Shown piece after piece: positions 24,126 through 35,451 of a stretch of 64,000 nucleotides of DNA. Where the stretch lies: the NCBI GenBank assembly GCA_029718625.1, contig CM056383.1:72075495-72139494 (forward strand). Direction: 5' to 3'. This DNA comes from Synaphobranchus kaupii. Lineage: Eukaryota > Chordata > Actinopteri > Anguilliformes > Synaphobranchidae. The notes below the pieces were generated by a model, which saw only the letters and a list, made by a program, of their open reading frames with translations, was not told the DNA's origin and did not search any database. The translations under genes were made by a program, and so were the position numbers. The stretch's first letter is position 1. Each line of letters opens with the position of its first letter.

Positions 24126-24249
24126 TGAAGTTTATAAATGGTGAGGTCTCTTTCCTTTTCTATTTAGCTGTTTATTTAGGGTTGTCATTTGCTTCAGGTT
24201 TTCTCCATGTTTTCAACCTAGATTTATTTCACCACACACAGATGCATTT

Positions 24250-24416
24250 TGGGCTTGATTTACTAAGACTTTAGCATGTGCAAAAACTTTTAGCACATGC
24301 ACAACCGTTAACATTACCAATGATTGGTATTTATTTTGCAACAGTCATTGGTTTTATCAGTTTTGCTTGTGATGAAGGGTTTTGTAAATGCTAAATGCCT
24401 TAGTAAATAAGGCCCT
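24250..24416. repeat. Short palindromic MITE-like repeat, copy 2
   Basis: The ends are inverted: 'gggcttgatttactaagact' on the left and 'ccttagtaaataaggccc' on the right. The interior has 'caaccgttaacattaccaat' and 'gtcattggttttatcagttt'. It is homologous to 1-105 and 27159-27312. Confidence 0.75.
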
Positions 24417-24419
24417 TAG

Positions 24420-25170
24420 TTTTTAAATACAAATCCTTTGCAAGTAGCTATGATGCATGTAACAATATATTAATGCACTTGCTGTTTAATGTGCATCATT
24501 TCCAGGTTAAGCTTCTTAAGGTCTTTCGCTTTAGTTTTTTGATTGGTGTTTTATTGGGGGCATTCAGTCTTTTTAGCTAAAAATAACATTGAAATTTGTT
24601 TACATACCTAGTGGACATGTGTAGGTAAAGTGGATATGTGTAAAATGCCATCCAATACTGATATCCAGATGCTATTCATTAAGTCATTTCGTATGATCTT
24701 TCCCTGGGAAATAAAATCCAGAAGAAGTTTATAACATGCAAAGCTTTCATGGTCATATTTTTACTGAAACCAATATTATTATGATACACCCACCTGATAA
24801 TTTACATTACTAGTGCATTTTCAGATGTCTTATTGAAGCTTTCCAGAAAAATGTGAAAATTAATTTTCAGCTTCAAATTGATAATCAGGTTACTGATGTT
24901 GGGGAGGTTACTTGGCTTCCTCCCCCCTCCAAAGAAACAGGCATTGTTGTATCTCCTTAAAATATAGCTTGTGCTAGATTTTCTGATCGGGTGGATCATA
25001 ATGTTTTCCAGTCTGAACCATATAGCACCAGCTTTCCCTGCCTCATTGTAAAATAAAAACAGCAGTAATTGCTATCAGTCCCACGCAGGAGCTCCTCAGA
25101 GACGGGCCTAAGCCAGGCTTGGCTGACCTGATGCTGTACACACGGACCTCTGTGTCTAAAACATGTATCG
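24420..25170. other. Intergenic DNA, nothing recognised
   Basis: AT-rich DNA with no supported ORF or known repeat. Confidence 0.4.
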
Positions 25171-25175
25171 CTTTC

Positions 25176-25595
25176 CCCTGCTATTGGGACAGGAGCTGAG
25201 TGTATGGTGTCCCTGCTATTGGGACAGGAGCCGAGTGTATGGTGTCCCTGCTATTGGGACAGGAGCCGAGTGTATGGTGTCCCTGCTATTGGGACAGGAG
25301 CCGAGTGTATGGTGTCCCTGCTATTGGGACAGGAGCCGAGTGTATGGTGTCCCTGCTATTGGGACAGGAGCCGAGTGTATGGTGTCCCTGCTATTGGGAC
25401 AGGAGCCGAGTGTATGGTGTCCCTGCTATTGGGACAGGAGCCGAGTGTATGGTGTCCCTGCTATTGGGACAGGAGCCGAGTGTATGGTGTCCCTGCTATT
25501 GGGACAGGAGCCGAGTGTATGGTGTCCCTGCTATTGGGACAGGAGCCGAGTGTATGGTGTCCCTGCTATTGGGACAGGAGCCGAGTGTATGGTGT
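25176..25595. repeat. Highly homogeneous 35-bp minisatellite, 12 copies
   Basis: Twelve almost identical units of 'ccctgctattgggacaggag' plus 'ccgagtgtatggtgt'; only the first differs by one base. The homogeneity points to recent expansion. Since 35 is not a multiple of three and no frame has a stop, three overlapping ORFs span it; they are not genes. Confidence 0.97.
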
Positions 25596-25837
25596 CACAT
25601 TTAGGGGTACCCTGCGCCGTGGGCCCCTTTAGGTAGTAAACTGACCCCCTTCATCGCTCTAGCGCCATCTTTATTTTGGCTTGGTCCTTTTGTTTGCACG
25701 AGGTTGCTTAGACTGTCTCCCAGTCGTCGTTCTTTCCTCTTTTTCTTTATTTTCACTCCCTGTGCATCCCTTAATCACGTTTAACAAAGGCTCAAACAAC
25801 TTTTGCATTACACCACATCTTAAGTGCAACCTTTGAA

Positions 25838-26280
25838 CAGAGATGGAAAGTCCAGGGGTCAGAAAGTAAAAGTCTCGCCATGTGTTTCTTCCACACACAA
25901 ACTCCTGCTGCACTGCAAAAACCAAATCTGAACAAGCATTTTAATCTTATATTTAGAATTTTATTTCTGTTACTTTTCGTGCTAAATAAGACAAACTATC
26001 TGCCAGTGAGGTGAGAGAGTTTTACTCATTTCAAGATTTGCCAGTGGGGTAAGAATTTCACTTGTCAAGCAAAAAGTAACTTAAAACAAGCTAATATTTT
26101 CCACTTTTGAGGAAAAGAAATAAGATTTTAAGTCTCGTTACAAGACTTAAACGCTTGTTGAGGCGGACATTTTTTGCATTTCACTAGTTAGTTCTACCCC
26201 CCGGGTGAAGAATTGTGCTCATTAGCAAATCCATGTGATTGGAACAAAATACTGTGGAGGATTTTTACTTTCTGAACCTG
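25838..26280. mobile_element. hAT-like MITE interrupted by another MITE
   Basis: The outer sequence ('cagagatggaaagtccaggg', then 'atttcactagttagttctac', then 'ccatgtgattggaacaaaat') is the reverse complement of the intact MITE at 45206-45398. It is split at 25910 by a second element (25911 to about 26178) beginning 'cactgcaaaaaccaaatctg'. The right end is truncated. Confidence 0.75.
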
Positions 26281-26411
26281 TTATTTTTATTTTTATTTTT
26301 TTTCAACATCTGCCTTTGGAGGAGGGGAAGACACAGTAGCTAATGTCTGCATTAAAGTGCGTTTTTACAACTTGATAAAGACTCTGATATTCTGCTCCGT
26401 ACAACATTTTA

Positions 26412-26732
26412 CACTGCAAAAAAAAGAAGAAAAAAAAGTCTTAAGTGTTTTAGTCTTGTCATGAGTCTTTAAGTCTTATTTTCGTTCTCTCCAGTAGGAA
26501 ATATTAGCGTGTTTTAAATTCTTTTTTGCTTGACAAGTGAAATTATCTTACCCCATTGGCAAATCTTGAAATGAGTCAAACTATCTAATCTCATTGCCAA
26601 TCTTTTTGTCTTTTTTAGCAACAAAAAAAAAAAGTAAGATACTCATAGATTTATATTTAGACCTAAATTTTAGGTCTGAATATAAGACTAAAATGCTTGT
26701 TTAGATTGACTTATTTTTTGATTTTTGCAGTG
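26412..26732. mobile_element. Second copy of the 'cactgcaaaaa' MITE, inverted
   Basis: Starts 'cactgcaaaaaaaagaagaa' and ends 'gatttttgcagtg'. The interior blocks 'gcttgacaagtgaaattatc' and 'ttaccccattggcaaatctt' are the reverse complement of the element at 25911-26178. Confidence 0.75.
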
Positions 26733-26929
26733 TAGTTTTTTTGGGTTTTGGAGGATATTCTACTCCAGTTTTTCACTTACCCAGAATTCTTTGTCGTTGT
26801 CCCACAGCTTTGGCTCCCTCTTCTTCAGGGTCGACATCATTGGAGCCTCGGTGGAAGTGTTGTTCCTCCCCTTTTGATGCCTTTCAGTCAGTCAGTGAGT
26901 GTGAGGGACTGAACTTCACTTTGGCTCCA

Positions 26930-29900
26930 ATGGAAACAAGACGCCTGAAACGCGATCTCCAAGCCCTGCTGTGAGTAGTGACTGGTTGACACATTTGTTG
27001 TCTGGTTTTTGTTTGTACCTTCATTTCTTTTCAATGGTGATATTTCATTTTAATACTGAGACAGTCGTCTCTTCAACGCAAATCTTTCCTTTTTGGGCAG
27101 TTGTAAAATATTGAGTCATTCTGATTTTTTAAAATATATTGTTGAAAGAGCACTTAGAGCCTGTTTTACAAAGACCTTTAGCATGTGCAAAACATTCAGC
27201 ACATGCAAAATTAATGACACAACCAATTATTGATGCAAAACAAATACCACGACCAATCATTAGTCATGTTATTGGTTTTGCGTGTGCTAAAAGGTTAGCA
27301 CGTGCACATATACTGTATATGCAAATTGGGACCTTAGTATTTTATGACTTTTATAACACAGATGTGGTTTGGAAATTTGGGGGGGGGGGGGGGGGCATTT
27401 TATTGTATTTTTTTTTAAATTTTTTTACAAAAACAACAGCAGCTTTCATTGTTGAATAAGCCTGAAGTGAATGTTACCTCTGGAACAGGGGAGATTACAT
27501 TGGACAGAGAATCAGAGAAAAAGGCTTTGATCCCCAGGGAAAGGCCTCAACCGCGCTGGATGACTTGGTAAGAACTTCAAAATAAAAGCCAGTTATCCAA
27601 ACAGCCTGCCCTCCCCCTCAAGCGTTTGTAATCTAGAACAGGCTTGAGTCTAAAGGGCATGGTACATAGATATAACATTACTCGTCGTAGAGGAAATGCA
27701 GGGTTGTTTTCATCGATGCGGAAGTTTCATTTTCATTGGATCATTTTATCTCTCAGGCCCCTTGTTCTTAGCTATAGCCTGGTTAAAAAAATCTTCCTTT
27801 CAACTAGTATTTAAATAGTGTCAAGATATTTTGGGCTAATACCCCACAATTGAAAAGAGGGTTGAACTTCTAAGCTTTACACAACAGTGCTGTACAGTTT
27901 TTTTTAGGAACGGCCCCTATTCTCCCCTTGCAGTGTTGAAGGCACGTGCAGTTTAGTAGTCAAAGAACCGAACCATTTAACAAGCTGAAAAGGGGAATGT
28001 TTTCTGAGGAAGAAAAGTGGGTTTGCAAACTGGAAGAGAGAACTTTCCATGTATCATCAAGTCTTTTTGCACCGCGATGCAAATGGCAAAACTGTTGCAA
28101 TTAAATTATAAAGGCAAAAGTATGGATGTTGCGCTCATGCCATTTTTACCGTATGCCCACCGATACACATTAATCCCTTAAATCCTTTAATGGAATATGT
28201 ATGAAATAAATTAACTCAGACAATGTAGCCTAAATGCACTCTGTAACATACCCTGGTTCATAAATAATATAAGCGGCTATTGCATCACTGCTATGCGACT
28301 TGTTCATTATTGCTAGCATTGTTCATTATTGTTAGCATTTCCAGCCGCTGTGCTGTACTGCTTATTTCCCTGCTCTCCCAGGCTCACTATGACCTGGCCA
28401 TTAGCGTGGCCCTTTGGTGGCTGGACAAAGGCGAAGGCCAAGATGCCATTGAGAGTGACCTCACGTAAGTCTCAGCCAATGAAACAGTGGTTGATATTAT
28501 ATAATGACCTAACATGCACGTATATCTTGTAGTGTAATGGGTTGGGAATTGGGCTTGTAACCCAAAGATTGCAGGTTCAATTCCCAGGTAGGGCACTGCC
28601 GGTGTACCCTTGAGCACGGTACCTAACCTGAATTGCTTCGGTATATATCCAGCTGTATTATGGAAACAATGTAAAAATACTAAAAGTTGTTCAAGTCGCT
28701 CTGGATAAGAGTGACCCCCTATATTTCCATATTGCGGTATATTCCGGTTTATTACATTTCCATTGACCTAAGAGTAAAGTAATTTGGTCCAGGAACTGAT
28801 CCCTGGGGGACTAATTCTTACTTTACATTGAGCAGCTGGCAGCTGATAGTCCATTAGAGTAGATTAGTCTGATCAGATACACTGTAATATGAGCAATTTA
28901 TACCTCTGTGCTGCTACACTGACTGACTGCCATCTGTTTCTTTAAAAGAGACCTCACCAGTCCTGGGTCTGGCCAGTACCCTAATCATTTGGAGCGTGAA
29001 GCCATGATCCTGTCTACCTTTGCTGGAATGGTCCTGGTGAGTTTTGAGACAGAATGAACGGATTCTACCACAAATTCTTTCGCAATTACTGGGCCCTTTG
29101 GGGCCAGCAAAGCCATTTTGTACCAAGATTTCTGAAGCAAGTTAAATGTCAAAATGGAAAGAGATCCCGATAAACAAATATAGTTTCTTGATACTCTAGG
29201 GCAGTGTTTCTTAAACTACGCGTCGGGACCCAAAATGGGTCACGGGAATGTTTGGGGTGGGTCCCGGAATGAGTCTGTCGTCCACTAGGCTATGCTAGTA
29301 TGTGTGTTTTTTAAACGGGTCCCTGAAAGGTACTAAAATTCCAAATTTGGGTCGCTATATTAAAAGGTTTAAGGGGAATCATTGTCAGTCCCTGTCATTC
29401 CAGCAAAGTATTACGTATCTCGCGGGAGCTGCCGTAACTCGCTGAGCACCTCTTTATTCACCTCTCCTGTGTGATATTCCAGAACAGCCTACCTGTGGAG
29501 GAGGTGCTGTCTCTCTACACCTGTAAGCCCTCTGCCTCGTACCTGCGAGAGCACGCCAAGGTAGTCCCAAAATCCCGAACACCCCCCAAACTCCCTCTGT
29601 AAAACAGCCCTTTATCATGCAAACCCTTTCATTTTTACAATTTAATCTGAATTTGGGAATACCCCCCCTCTGGTGTATGCTCAGCCCTGCCTCCCCCATA
29701 TAAAGTGCTTTACAATGTGTGTTAATGAACTCTGTGTATGCTGCCTGGCTGGATATGTATCATATGTTGTTTGTTTAATTATGCATGGTCCCGTATTACC
29801 CTGACTGCAGCGCTCACATTTTATGCAGGGCACCATCGTTCACCCCTTCACCCTGTCTTACCACCCATTCGCCATGCTGAAGGCTTACAAGGCTGTGGCT

Positions 29901-30771
29901 CATTCCCGGAGGCACTGTAAGGGTTATTGTCCGTGCACTGTTCTTTCAAAGTTATTCCCCTTCTGCAAATTTTGTCTAATCTAACCTAGAGCTTACAGCT
30001 TTTGATATCTTGAATGTACTGTATGTGTTATAAAGCCTTCTGCAAATTTAGTCTAATTGCACCTAGCGCTTATAGCTTTTAATGTCTTGAATGTACCTAT
30101 GTGTTACAAAAGGGTGATAACACTTTACTATATGCCTTGAAGCCAACATTACACTCTCACAAGCCATAACACCTGTCCTCACCGGTTATGACATCATCTT
30201 ACGGCTTGTTTTCCAGTTTTGGATAAGAGGGTCTGCTAAATGATTTTAATGTAGCATAGCATTATGAAGGCTTCATGGTGTTCAAGTAAAGTACAATTTT
30301 TAATTGTGTAATTGTTTTATTCTATTTCATTCCTGATTGTATGTTTTAAAAAAATTATAATTTTAAATTTCCTTCCTTGGCACTGCCATATATGATATGA
30401 TAATTTCTTTACCAGTGAATTTAGTATCACTTTATTGACTGATTTTGCTGATCTGCTGTACGTAATTCAGCTGCTGGGCAAATGATGTGTATTTTGTTTT
30501 CTTCTTCTCTTGTTACGCTGTAGCCCAGTTGCTGCAGCGCTGGCGGACTGGGCAGAGTAAGCCTGAGCCCACTGGCCAGAGGACATCAGCACAGTCCTCA
30601 CCTTCATCATCCTCACCTTCATCCTCACTTTCATCATCCTCACCGCAGCCCTCCCACAGTGTGAGTGGACCTGTGTACAGCGGCCATTTTGGACAAATCA
30701 GGGTGCCCAAATTCTCAAGAGCTGCACATGACATGTTAATATCCAATTCCCCTCTTTCTCTTAGACCTTAG
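26930..30771 (+). CDS. C2orf80: C2orf80 (GONDA1) homologue
   Basis: A small, poorly characterised vertebrate protein; the human gene lies beside the gamma-crystallins and has been linked to gonad development. No reaction can be assigned. Coding exons by eye: 26930-26970, 27489-27567, 28382-28464, 28949-29036, 29483-29560, 29829-29916 and 30524-30771. All have consistent phases, giving 705 nt and 234 residues if the last exon is read to its stop. Recognisable strings are METRRLKRDLQALLGDYIG, REKGFDPQGKA, AHYDLAISVALWWLDKGEG, EREAMILSTFAGMVLNSLP and VHPFTLSYHPFAMLKAYKAV, which match my recollection of human C2orf80. The C-terminus becomes Ser/Pro-rich. A strong GTGAGT at 30661 may be the true end of that exon, with a further exon not identified. 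The start Met is the first in a good family match; an in-frame upstream extension is probably 5' UTR. Confidence 0.82.
27159..27312. repeat. Short MITE-like repeat, copy 3, in C2orf80 intron 1
   Basis: 'gagcctgttttacaaagacc' then 'ccacgaccaatcattagtca' and 'ttggttttgcgtgtgctaaa' match the copies at 1-105 and 24250-24416. A poly-G run (27379-27395) lies just downstream. Confidence 0.7.
27600..28270. other. C2orf80 intron 2, nothing recognised
   Basis: AT-rich intronic sequence without recognisable repeats. Confidence 0.4.
28530..28745 (+). mobile_element. tRNA-derived SINE (V-SINE-like) in C2orf80 intron 3
   Basis: Starts 'tgtagtgtaatgggttggga' with B box 'ggttcaattcc', continues 'cccttgagcacggtacctaa' and ends in the shared tail 'cgctctggataagagtga'. 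It is the same family as 14899-15126 in the opposite orientation. Confidence 0.8.
29205..29370. mobile_element. hAT-like relic in C2orf80 intron 4
   Basis: 'cagtgtttcttaaactacgc' followed by 'gggacccaaaatgggtcacg' and a later 'gggtcgctatattaaaaggt' resembles the ends of hAT non-autonomous elements (CAGTGTTTCTCAAACT...). The right terminus is not clear. Confidence 0.5.
29955..30112. repeat. Two-copy tandem duplication, ~75 bp, in C2orf80 intron 6
   Basis: 'ccttctgcaaattttgtcta' through 'gtgttataaag' is repeated at about 30035-30110 with several differences. Confidence 0.8.
30223..30262 (+). repeat. SINE tail fragment
   Basis: 'tggataagagggtctgctaa' followed by 'atgattttaatgtagcatag' matches the shared SINE/LINE tail. 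Confidence 0.6.
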
Positions 30772-30779
30772 GGGAAAAG

Positions 30780-32528
30780 TTGCCAGATTGGGGGATGTAC
30801 CCCTAAATGTAGGGGAGTTGATGACAGATGGGGGATTTTAAAAGGATGTATGGGGGAGAAAATTTTGTGAGAGTCAATTTAAGATGGGGGTTTTCAGGAT
30901 TTTTTTAATGGGGAATTAATTCAGACATCTGGCAAAATTGCTCAGTAGGTCTCCTTTCCTTCCTCCACTGTCCTGGAAACTTCCTGAGACTGAGATGGTG
31001 AACGTAAAAGGGAGGGTGCTGCCACCTAGTGTTCATAAAACAGAACCTTTCTTTGTGCGAGCAGAATTGGGCCTGATGGATTATTATTGCTTTGAACGGG
31101 CATGTAGAGTCCACGAGACATCAGGTCCGGTGAAGTTTGATCTGTCGGTTATAGAAATAGACTTGTGCCATACTCACATTTACTATTCATCTTCATTATT
31201 TGCATCAGTTGATCAATACAGGGGGGTCTGATTAAGAATTAAAAAATTATATGAATGGTCACAAGCCTATCTGTCACTCACAGGACTCACCGAGAGATTT
31301 GACTGAACATTATGAAGGATCAGCGGAATCCCTGCTGGACTGACGCGTAGATTCCTCACGTTCCCCGCCCACTATGATGTCACAAGAGGAGCACCGCCCA
31401 GATTAGCGAACATTCCCTCACATAAACAAACTTCCGACTTTGCGTGACTGCACTACTACCTATTTCTGCAAATCCTTTAGCTGTAATAATTGGCTTTATA
31501 ATAGGCTACATGCTGGTGAAGTTTGCATGCAGTGTTTTCTCAATGAAACCTGCAGCCTTATAGACATCGTCCTAAGCTATGTGTTCATTTGTCATTATTA
31601 GTAAGTCAATAAAATGTACTGCATAATTCGCAATGTGTAAATATGGGTCATATACACTTTTGTACGGTGCTCGAGGCTGGTCTGGTGGTACACTTTAGGA
31701 GGCGTTGGGTTGTGTAGTATGTCTTTAATCCCTTCTAATCTTATTGCCTCTGGGTTGGTAGGCTGCATATGTATGCAGTGCATCTCCTGTGCTCTTTCCA
31801 GAATAAATATACCATCTGCAGGGAACTGCTTTGTGATGATGTTAAATGTTCCGAACCATAAACCTTAATCCTTTTATTGTGGATTAGTGGATAAAGTGTC
31901 CTTTGGGAGATGTATAAAAGGAGGACGAGGGTGAGCAATGTGGCCTGATGAATCAGGGATTTTACCTCTATAGACACTGGATCAATATTTGGCAGCGTCA
32001 CAGAGCCCTACGTCCCGGTCAGTAAAATAACAAGAGGTGCGCGAATCCCGATGGCCTTTGAGGTTGTTAAAACTGGCCCGGCCTCTTCCACGTACGTAGT
32101 TTTACACTGAGGACCATTCCCTTTCACGTACGCACAATTTTACACCGAGGACGATTCTCTTTCACGTACGTACGTTTTACACTGAGGACGATTGTGCGTA
32201 CTCTGTACAAAAATGAGTAAGAGTAGGGAAAGCGTGAGTAAAAAGTATTACCTGCTCCCAGTCAGTGTTTTGACCAGCAGGTCTTTGTCAGGTATGAGGG
32301 AAGTAGACACCTAGGGGATGTTTTCAATGAATGCAGGTGTCTTTGTACCTGAGAAGGTTGGACGATGAAGTTCCTTTCATCTGGAGATTACTTCAGTGGT
32401 TTGATTCCAGGGCTGCAGGGAGTGAATGAGTGTAATTTATGGGTTGTCTTAAATTGAATATATTTCTTTGCTTGATTGGCTTTGATAAGCAAAATCCTTC
32501 AGGTTTTGACAATAACTCTGGGTTTAGC
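30780..32528. other. Intergenic region, possible LTR-like remnant at 31600-32035
   Basis: No coding exon is recognised. At about 31911 'gtataaaaggaggacg' is TATA-like. At 31990 'tttggcagcgtcacagagcc' superficially resembles a primer-binding-site context, but neither LTR ends nor retroviral ORFs are visible. At 32085-32200 'ttcacgtacgyacg...ttttacactgaggacgatt' recurs three times. Confidence 0.35.
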
Positions 32529-32981
32529 TCAATAAAGAGCTAAACGAGGAGAAAATGGCATAGATTCTAGTCTCTGGATCTCTACTGGAGGGATGGAACA
32601 CCATTCTTCCAAAAGATATTCCATCATTTGGTGTTTTGATGATGATGATGATGGTGGTGGTGGAGAGCGCTGTCTAACACGTCGGTCGAAAATCTCCCAT
32701 CGGGGTTGAGGTCTGGTGACTGCGAATAGCATATGATTCACATCATTTTCATACTCATCAAACCAATCAGTGACCCCTTGTGCCCTGTGGATCAGGGCAT
32801 CGTCATCCTGGAAGAGACCACTCCCATCAGGATAGAAATGTTTCATCATAGGATAAAGGTGATCACTGAGAATAGCTTTGTATTGATTTGCAGTGACCCT
32901 TCCCTCTAAGGGGACAAGTGGACCCAAACCATGGCAGGAAAATTCCCCCCACAGCATAACTGAGCCACCGGACCCCCTCAC
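32529..32981 (-). mobile_element. Tc1/mariner transposase relic (C-terminal catalytic part, frameshifted)
   Basis: Minus-strand open frame with GSVMLWGEFSCHGLGPLVPL, then FQDDDALIHRA and a C-terminal [20 protein letters not shown], characteristic of Tc1-like DDE transposases. The PDLNP block sits in another frame (near 32695-32720), so the copy is frameshifted. A GAT/GGT trinucleotide run interrupts it at 32636-32663. It is inactive. Confidence 0.85.
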
Positions 32982-33024
32982 TGTAGGGGTTTTTCCTTTA
33001 ATGTGTCACCCGTCTGTACAGTCA

Positions 33025-33165
33025 CAGCCGAGTAGTTCTATACCCCAGCAGTCCAAAGGCCAGCTCTCTAACCCCACGCAGCTACGTGAAACCGTTTACC
33101 CCCAGAGCACAGGGGCCAGCTCTTTAACCCCAAGCAGCTATGTGAAACTGTTTACCCCCAGATGA
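33025..33165. repeat. Imperfect two-copy tandem repeat
   Basis: 'ggccagctctctaaccccac' and 'ggccagctctttaaccccaa', each followed by 'gcagctaygtgaaacygttt', lie 55 bp apart. Confidence 0.75.
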
Positions 33166-33169
33166 TTCT

Positions 33170-35380
33170 TTCTGAGCACAGGAATGTCCAGGATGGCATC
33201 CACAAGATCATATCGTTTGTAAGAAAGAAAAAAAAAAACATTTAAAAATTTGTCTTTAAAGTTATGGCATTGACATAAATTGGTAATTTAAAGGAAACTA
33301 TTTTAATAATTAATATTTGTTTATTAAAATGTATTTAGGTATCAGTTATGGTGCACAAATAAATGTAAACATACTAACAATCAAAATACAATTAAATTAA
33401 CAGCCACAAGGTGGCGCACACGTGCAGTTAAACAGACTAGATGGCACAGCCCAGCTGAACTCTGCTCAGGTATAAGCGGTGAAATAATTTTACTCAAAAA
33501 GAAGTCTTGCTCATTCATGAAAATTCATGGAAAATGGACAAAGATGCTTTTAATTTATTTTTCAGATCACAGCCAATCATAGCCTGATAGAACCCATCAT
33601 GTCATGAAGCCAACTGAAGGACAATTCAGGAGGTCAACTGTACAAATTAATCAGAAAGATATCAAATATTTTAGTACCTACAAAGAAATATGCCAATGTT
33701 ACTTCTGGGAAATGAAGTCTTTTGAGGTCCATAAAATGTGTAGTCATGTCAGGGGAAACATTTTCGCCAGAAGTGCAGTGCAGTGTTCCACCCCCACCCA
33801 TTCCTCCAGCAGAACTACATATTTTTTAATGTCTTTAAGTTACAAAGTGTCCAATAAATGTCCTCCTTTGTTCCCTCTCTTGGTGCATGTAATTCGCGCC
33901 CACGCCCTCTGCTACTATCGGAGGCAGAGGGCCGTTTCTGGATCTGTTGCTATGGTAACGGGGGTCCCAGTGTCCAATGAGCAGGGCCTGCTTGGACCAC
34001 GGGAAACTGCACACATTCAAAACATTCCTTGTTGGCAAAGCGCCCCAATCAGAAAATTATCTCAGTCAAAAGCCTTGCATACCAGGTGACAAAAAACAAT
34101 TCTGTATAATGCACAGTTTGGAACAGACACACAGATTTTGGTAAAGGCCGTAAAAATTACATTAACTGCTCCTGAGGTGAATCCTCCAGATCGCTCGCTG
34201 CTAAGATGGAATCACAGTATTGTATGTTTACAGTGCTACTAATTAATAAGAGATTACCTGAGTTATATGACTGTAAACAGTAATATTGAGTTTAAGCCCC
34301 TTTTCCACCAGAGGAACCTTTTCTGGAACTTTTTGAGGAGCTCAGGAACTTTAGCCCCTTTCCACCGGAGGAACTCGGCCAAGTTTGGTTCCTGAGGCAT
34401 GGTTCCTATCCCCCTTTTTAGATTTCAGGTAACCAACTAGGGGTCATTTAGCTAGAACCGGCTGTAGGCATAAACACTCTATGCAGTCGTTTAGGATCAC
34501 AACCTTCGCTGGGCCACAAAAACCAAAGGGTCAGCTCTGTATTTAGCTATCGGAGCATGAGACACTGTTGGGCGTATACAAGTCAGCTGACCCTATCCCT
34601 ATTCTGACCCCCTCCAGACAAACGGGCCCTAGGTAATCTCCTATGTCACCTGTGCCTACAACCGATACCTCACTGCAGTGGACTGAAAAGCCCAAAAGCA
34701 GACAGGCGTGTGTTATCCCGAGAAAGGCCTTCTGCCAGCCATCGGTTCTTTTAATTTATGATACCAGATGGACAAGAGGAGTCGCTCTTGCGTGACGAGA
34801 CAGGGATGATTCTGCTGACTTAGACCCTCCTTCCCTGGCTCACAATTACAAGCTACCGTGATGGTCTGCCAGACGCAGTTGCTATTGGTAACCATGTGAA
34901 GGCGCCTCGCACGCTTGAAACCAAGAGTTTCAATGGCACAGTCCACCCGGCAGCCCCTTCTAAAAATGTATTTATTAATAAGTGCATAACTACAATACAA
35001 AGGTCTAATGACGTAATATGGACAAATTAAAAAGGCAATAAAGCAGGTAAAATGACCTACAGTTAGCTGTTGCAGTTCTATCTAAATATACATTGACTCA
35101 GTTAAGCCTAATACGGCTTGATGGCATTACAGACGTGTGTGCTAATTTTGCTGCGTAATTATTACAGTAGCGCTGTGAGGGAAGTGTACAGAACATTTGA
35201 TGGATGGAATGGAATCAATGAGCTTTTTAGTTCCTTTCCATGACGCTGCTTTTGCTGGAAACAATGATTACAGTGACGGTGTGTGCCTGTAATGTAAGAA
35301 CAAACACCTGTAATGTTCCTGCTGACTGCAGTACAGTGCGGATTTGAATGACAAAAAAATCTGCTGCGATACCTTTGCCC
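33170..35380. other. Intergenic region upstream of the first crystallin gene
   Basis: No exon is recognised. At 34298-34400 a repeat-like inverted segment occurs ('agccccttttccaccagagg', 'tttagcccctttccaccgga'), a common teleost dispersed repeat type. An open frame at 33604-34089 has no family resemblance. Confidence 0.4.
35320..35330 (+). promoter_or_regulatory. Maf-response-like half site upstream of crygm copy 1
   Basis: TGCTGACTGCA resembles the left half of a Maf recognition element (TGCTGAC...). It sits about 70 bp upstream of the TATA box, a plausible position for lens crystallin control by L-Maf/c-Maf. The match is incomplete. Confidence 0.3.
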
Positions 35381-35390
35381 CGCAGATTTG

Positions 35391-35398
35391 TATATAAG
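35391..35398 (+). promoter_or_regulatory. TATA box of crygm copy 1
   Basis: TATATAAG lies 61 bp upstream of the ATG, implying transcription start near 35420 and a leader of about 30 nt, typical of gamma-crystallin genes. Confidence 0.75.
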
Positions 35399-35451
35399 GT
35401 GGAATGAATCCATTGGTCGAAGCACAGCAAGCAGCTCGATCAACCGCAAAC

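Noticed and set aside
25163..25636. Three overlapping ORFs of 134-157 codons
   Set aside because: Artefact of a 35-bp repeat without stops; the same peptide appears in all three frames.
28530..28620. tRNA gene
   Set aside because: A and B boxes are present but no cloverleaf with paired acceptor stem is evident, and the sequence continues into a SINE body. The same applies at 14899-15126 and 22517.
31600..32035. Retroviral LTR and primer-binding site
   Set aside because: TATA-like and TGG-containing strings exist, but no LTR ends, polypurine tract or gag/pol homology was seen.
33604..34089. 161-codon ORF
   Set aside because: No domain, no splice context and no similarity to neighbours; length is within chance for 64 kb.
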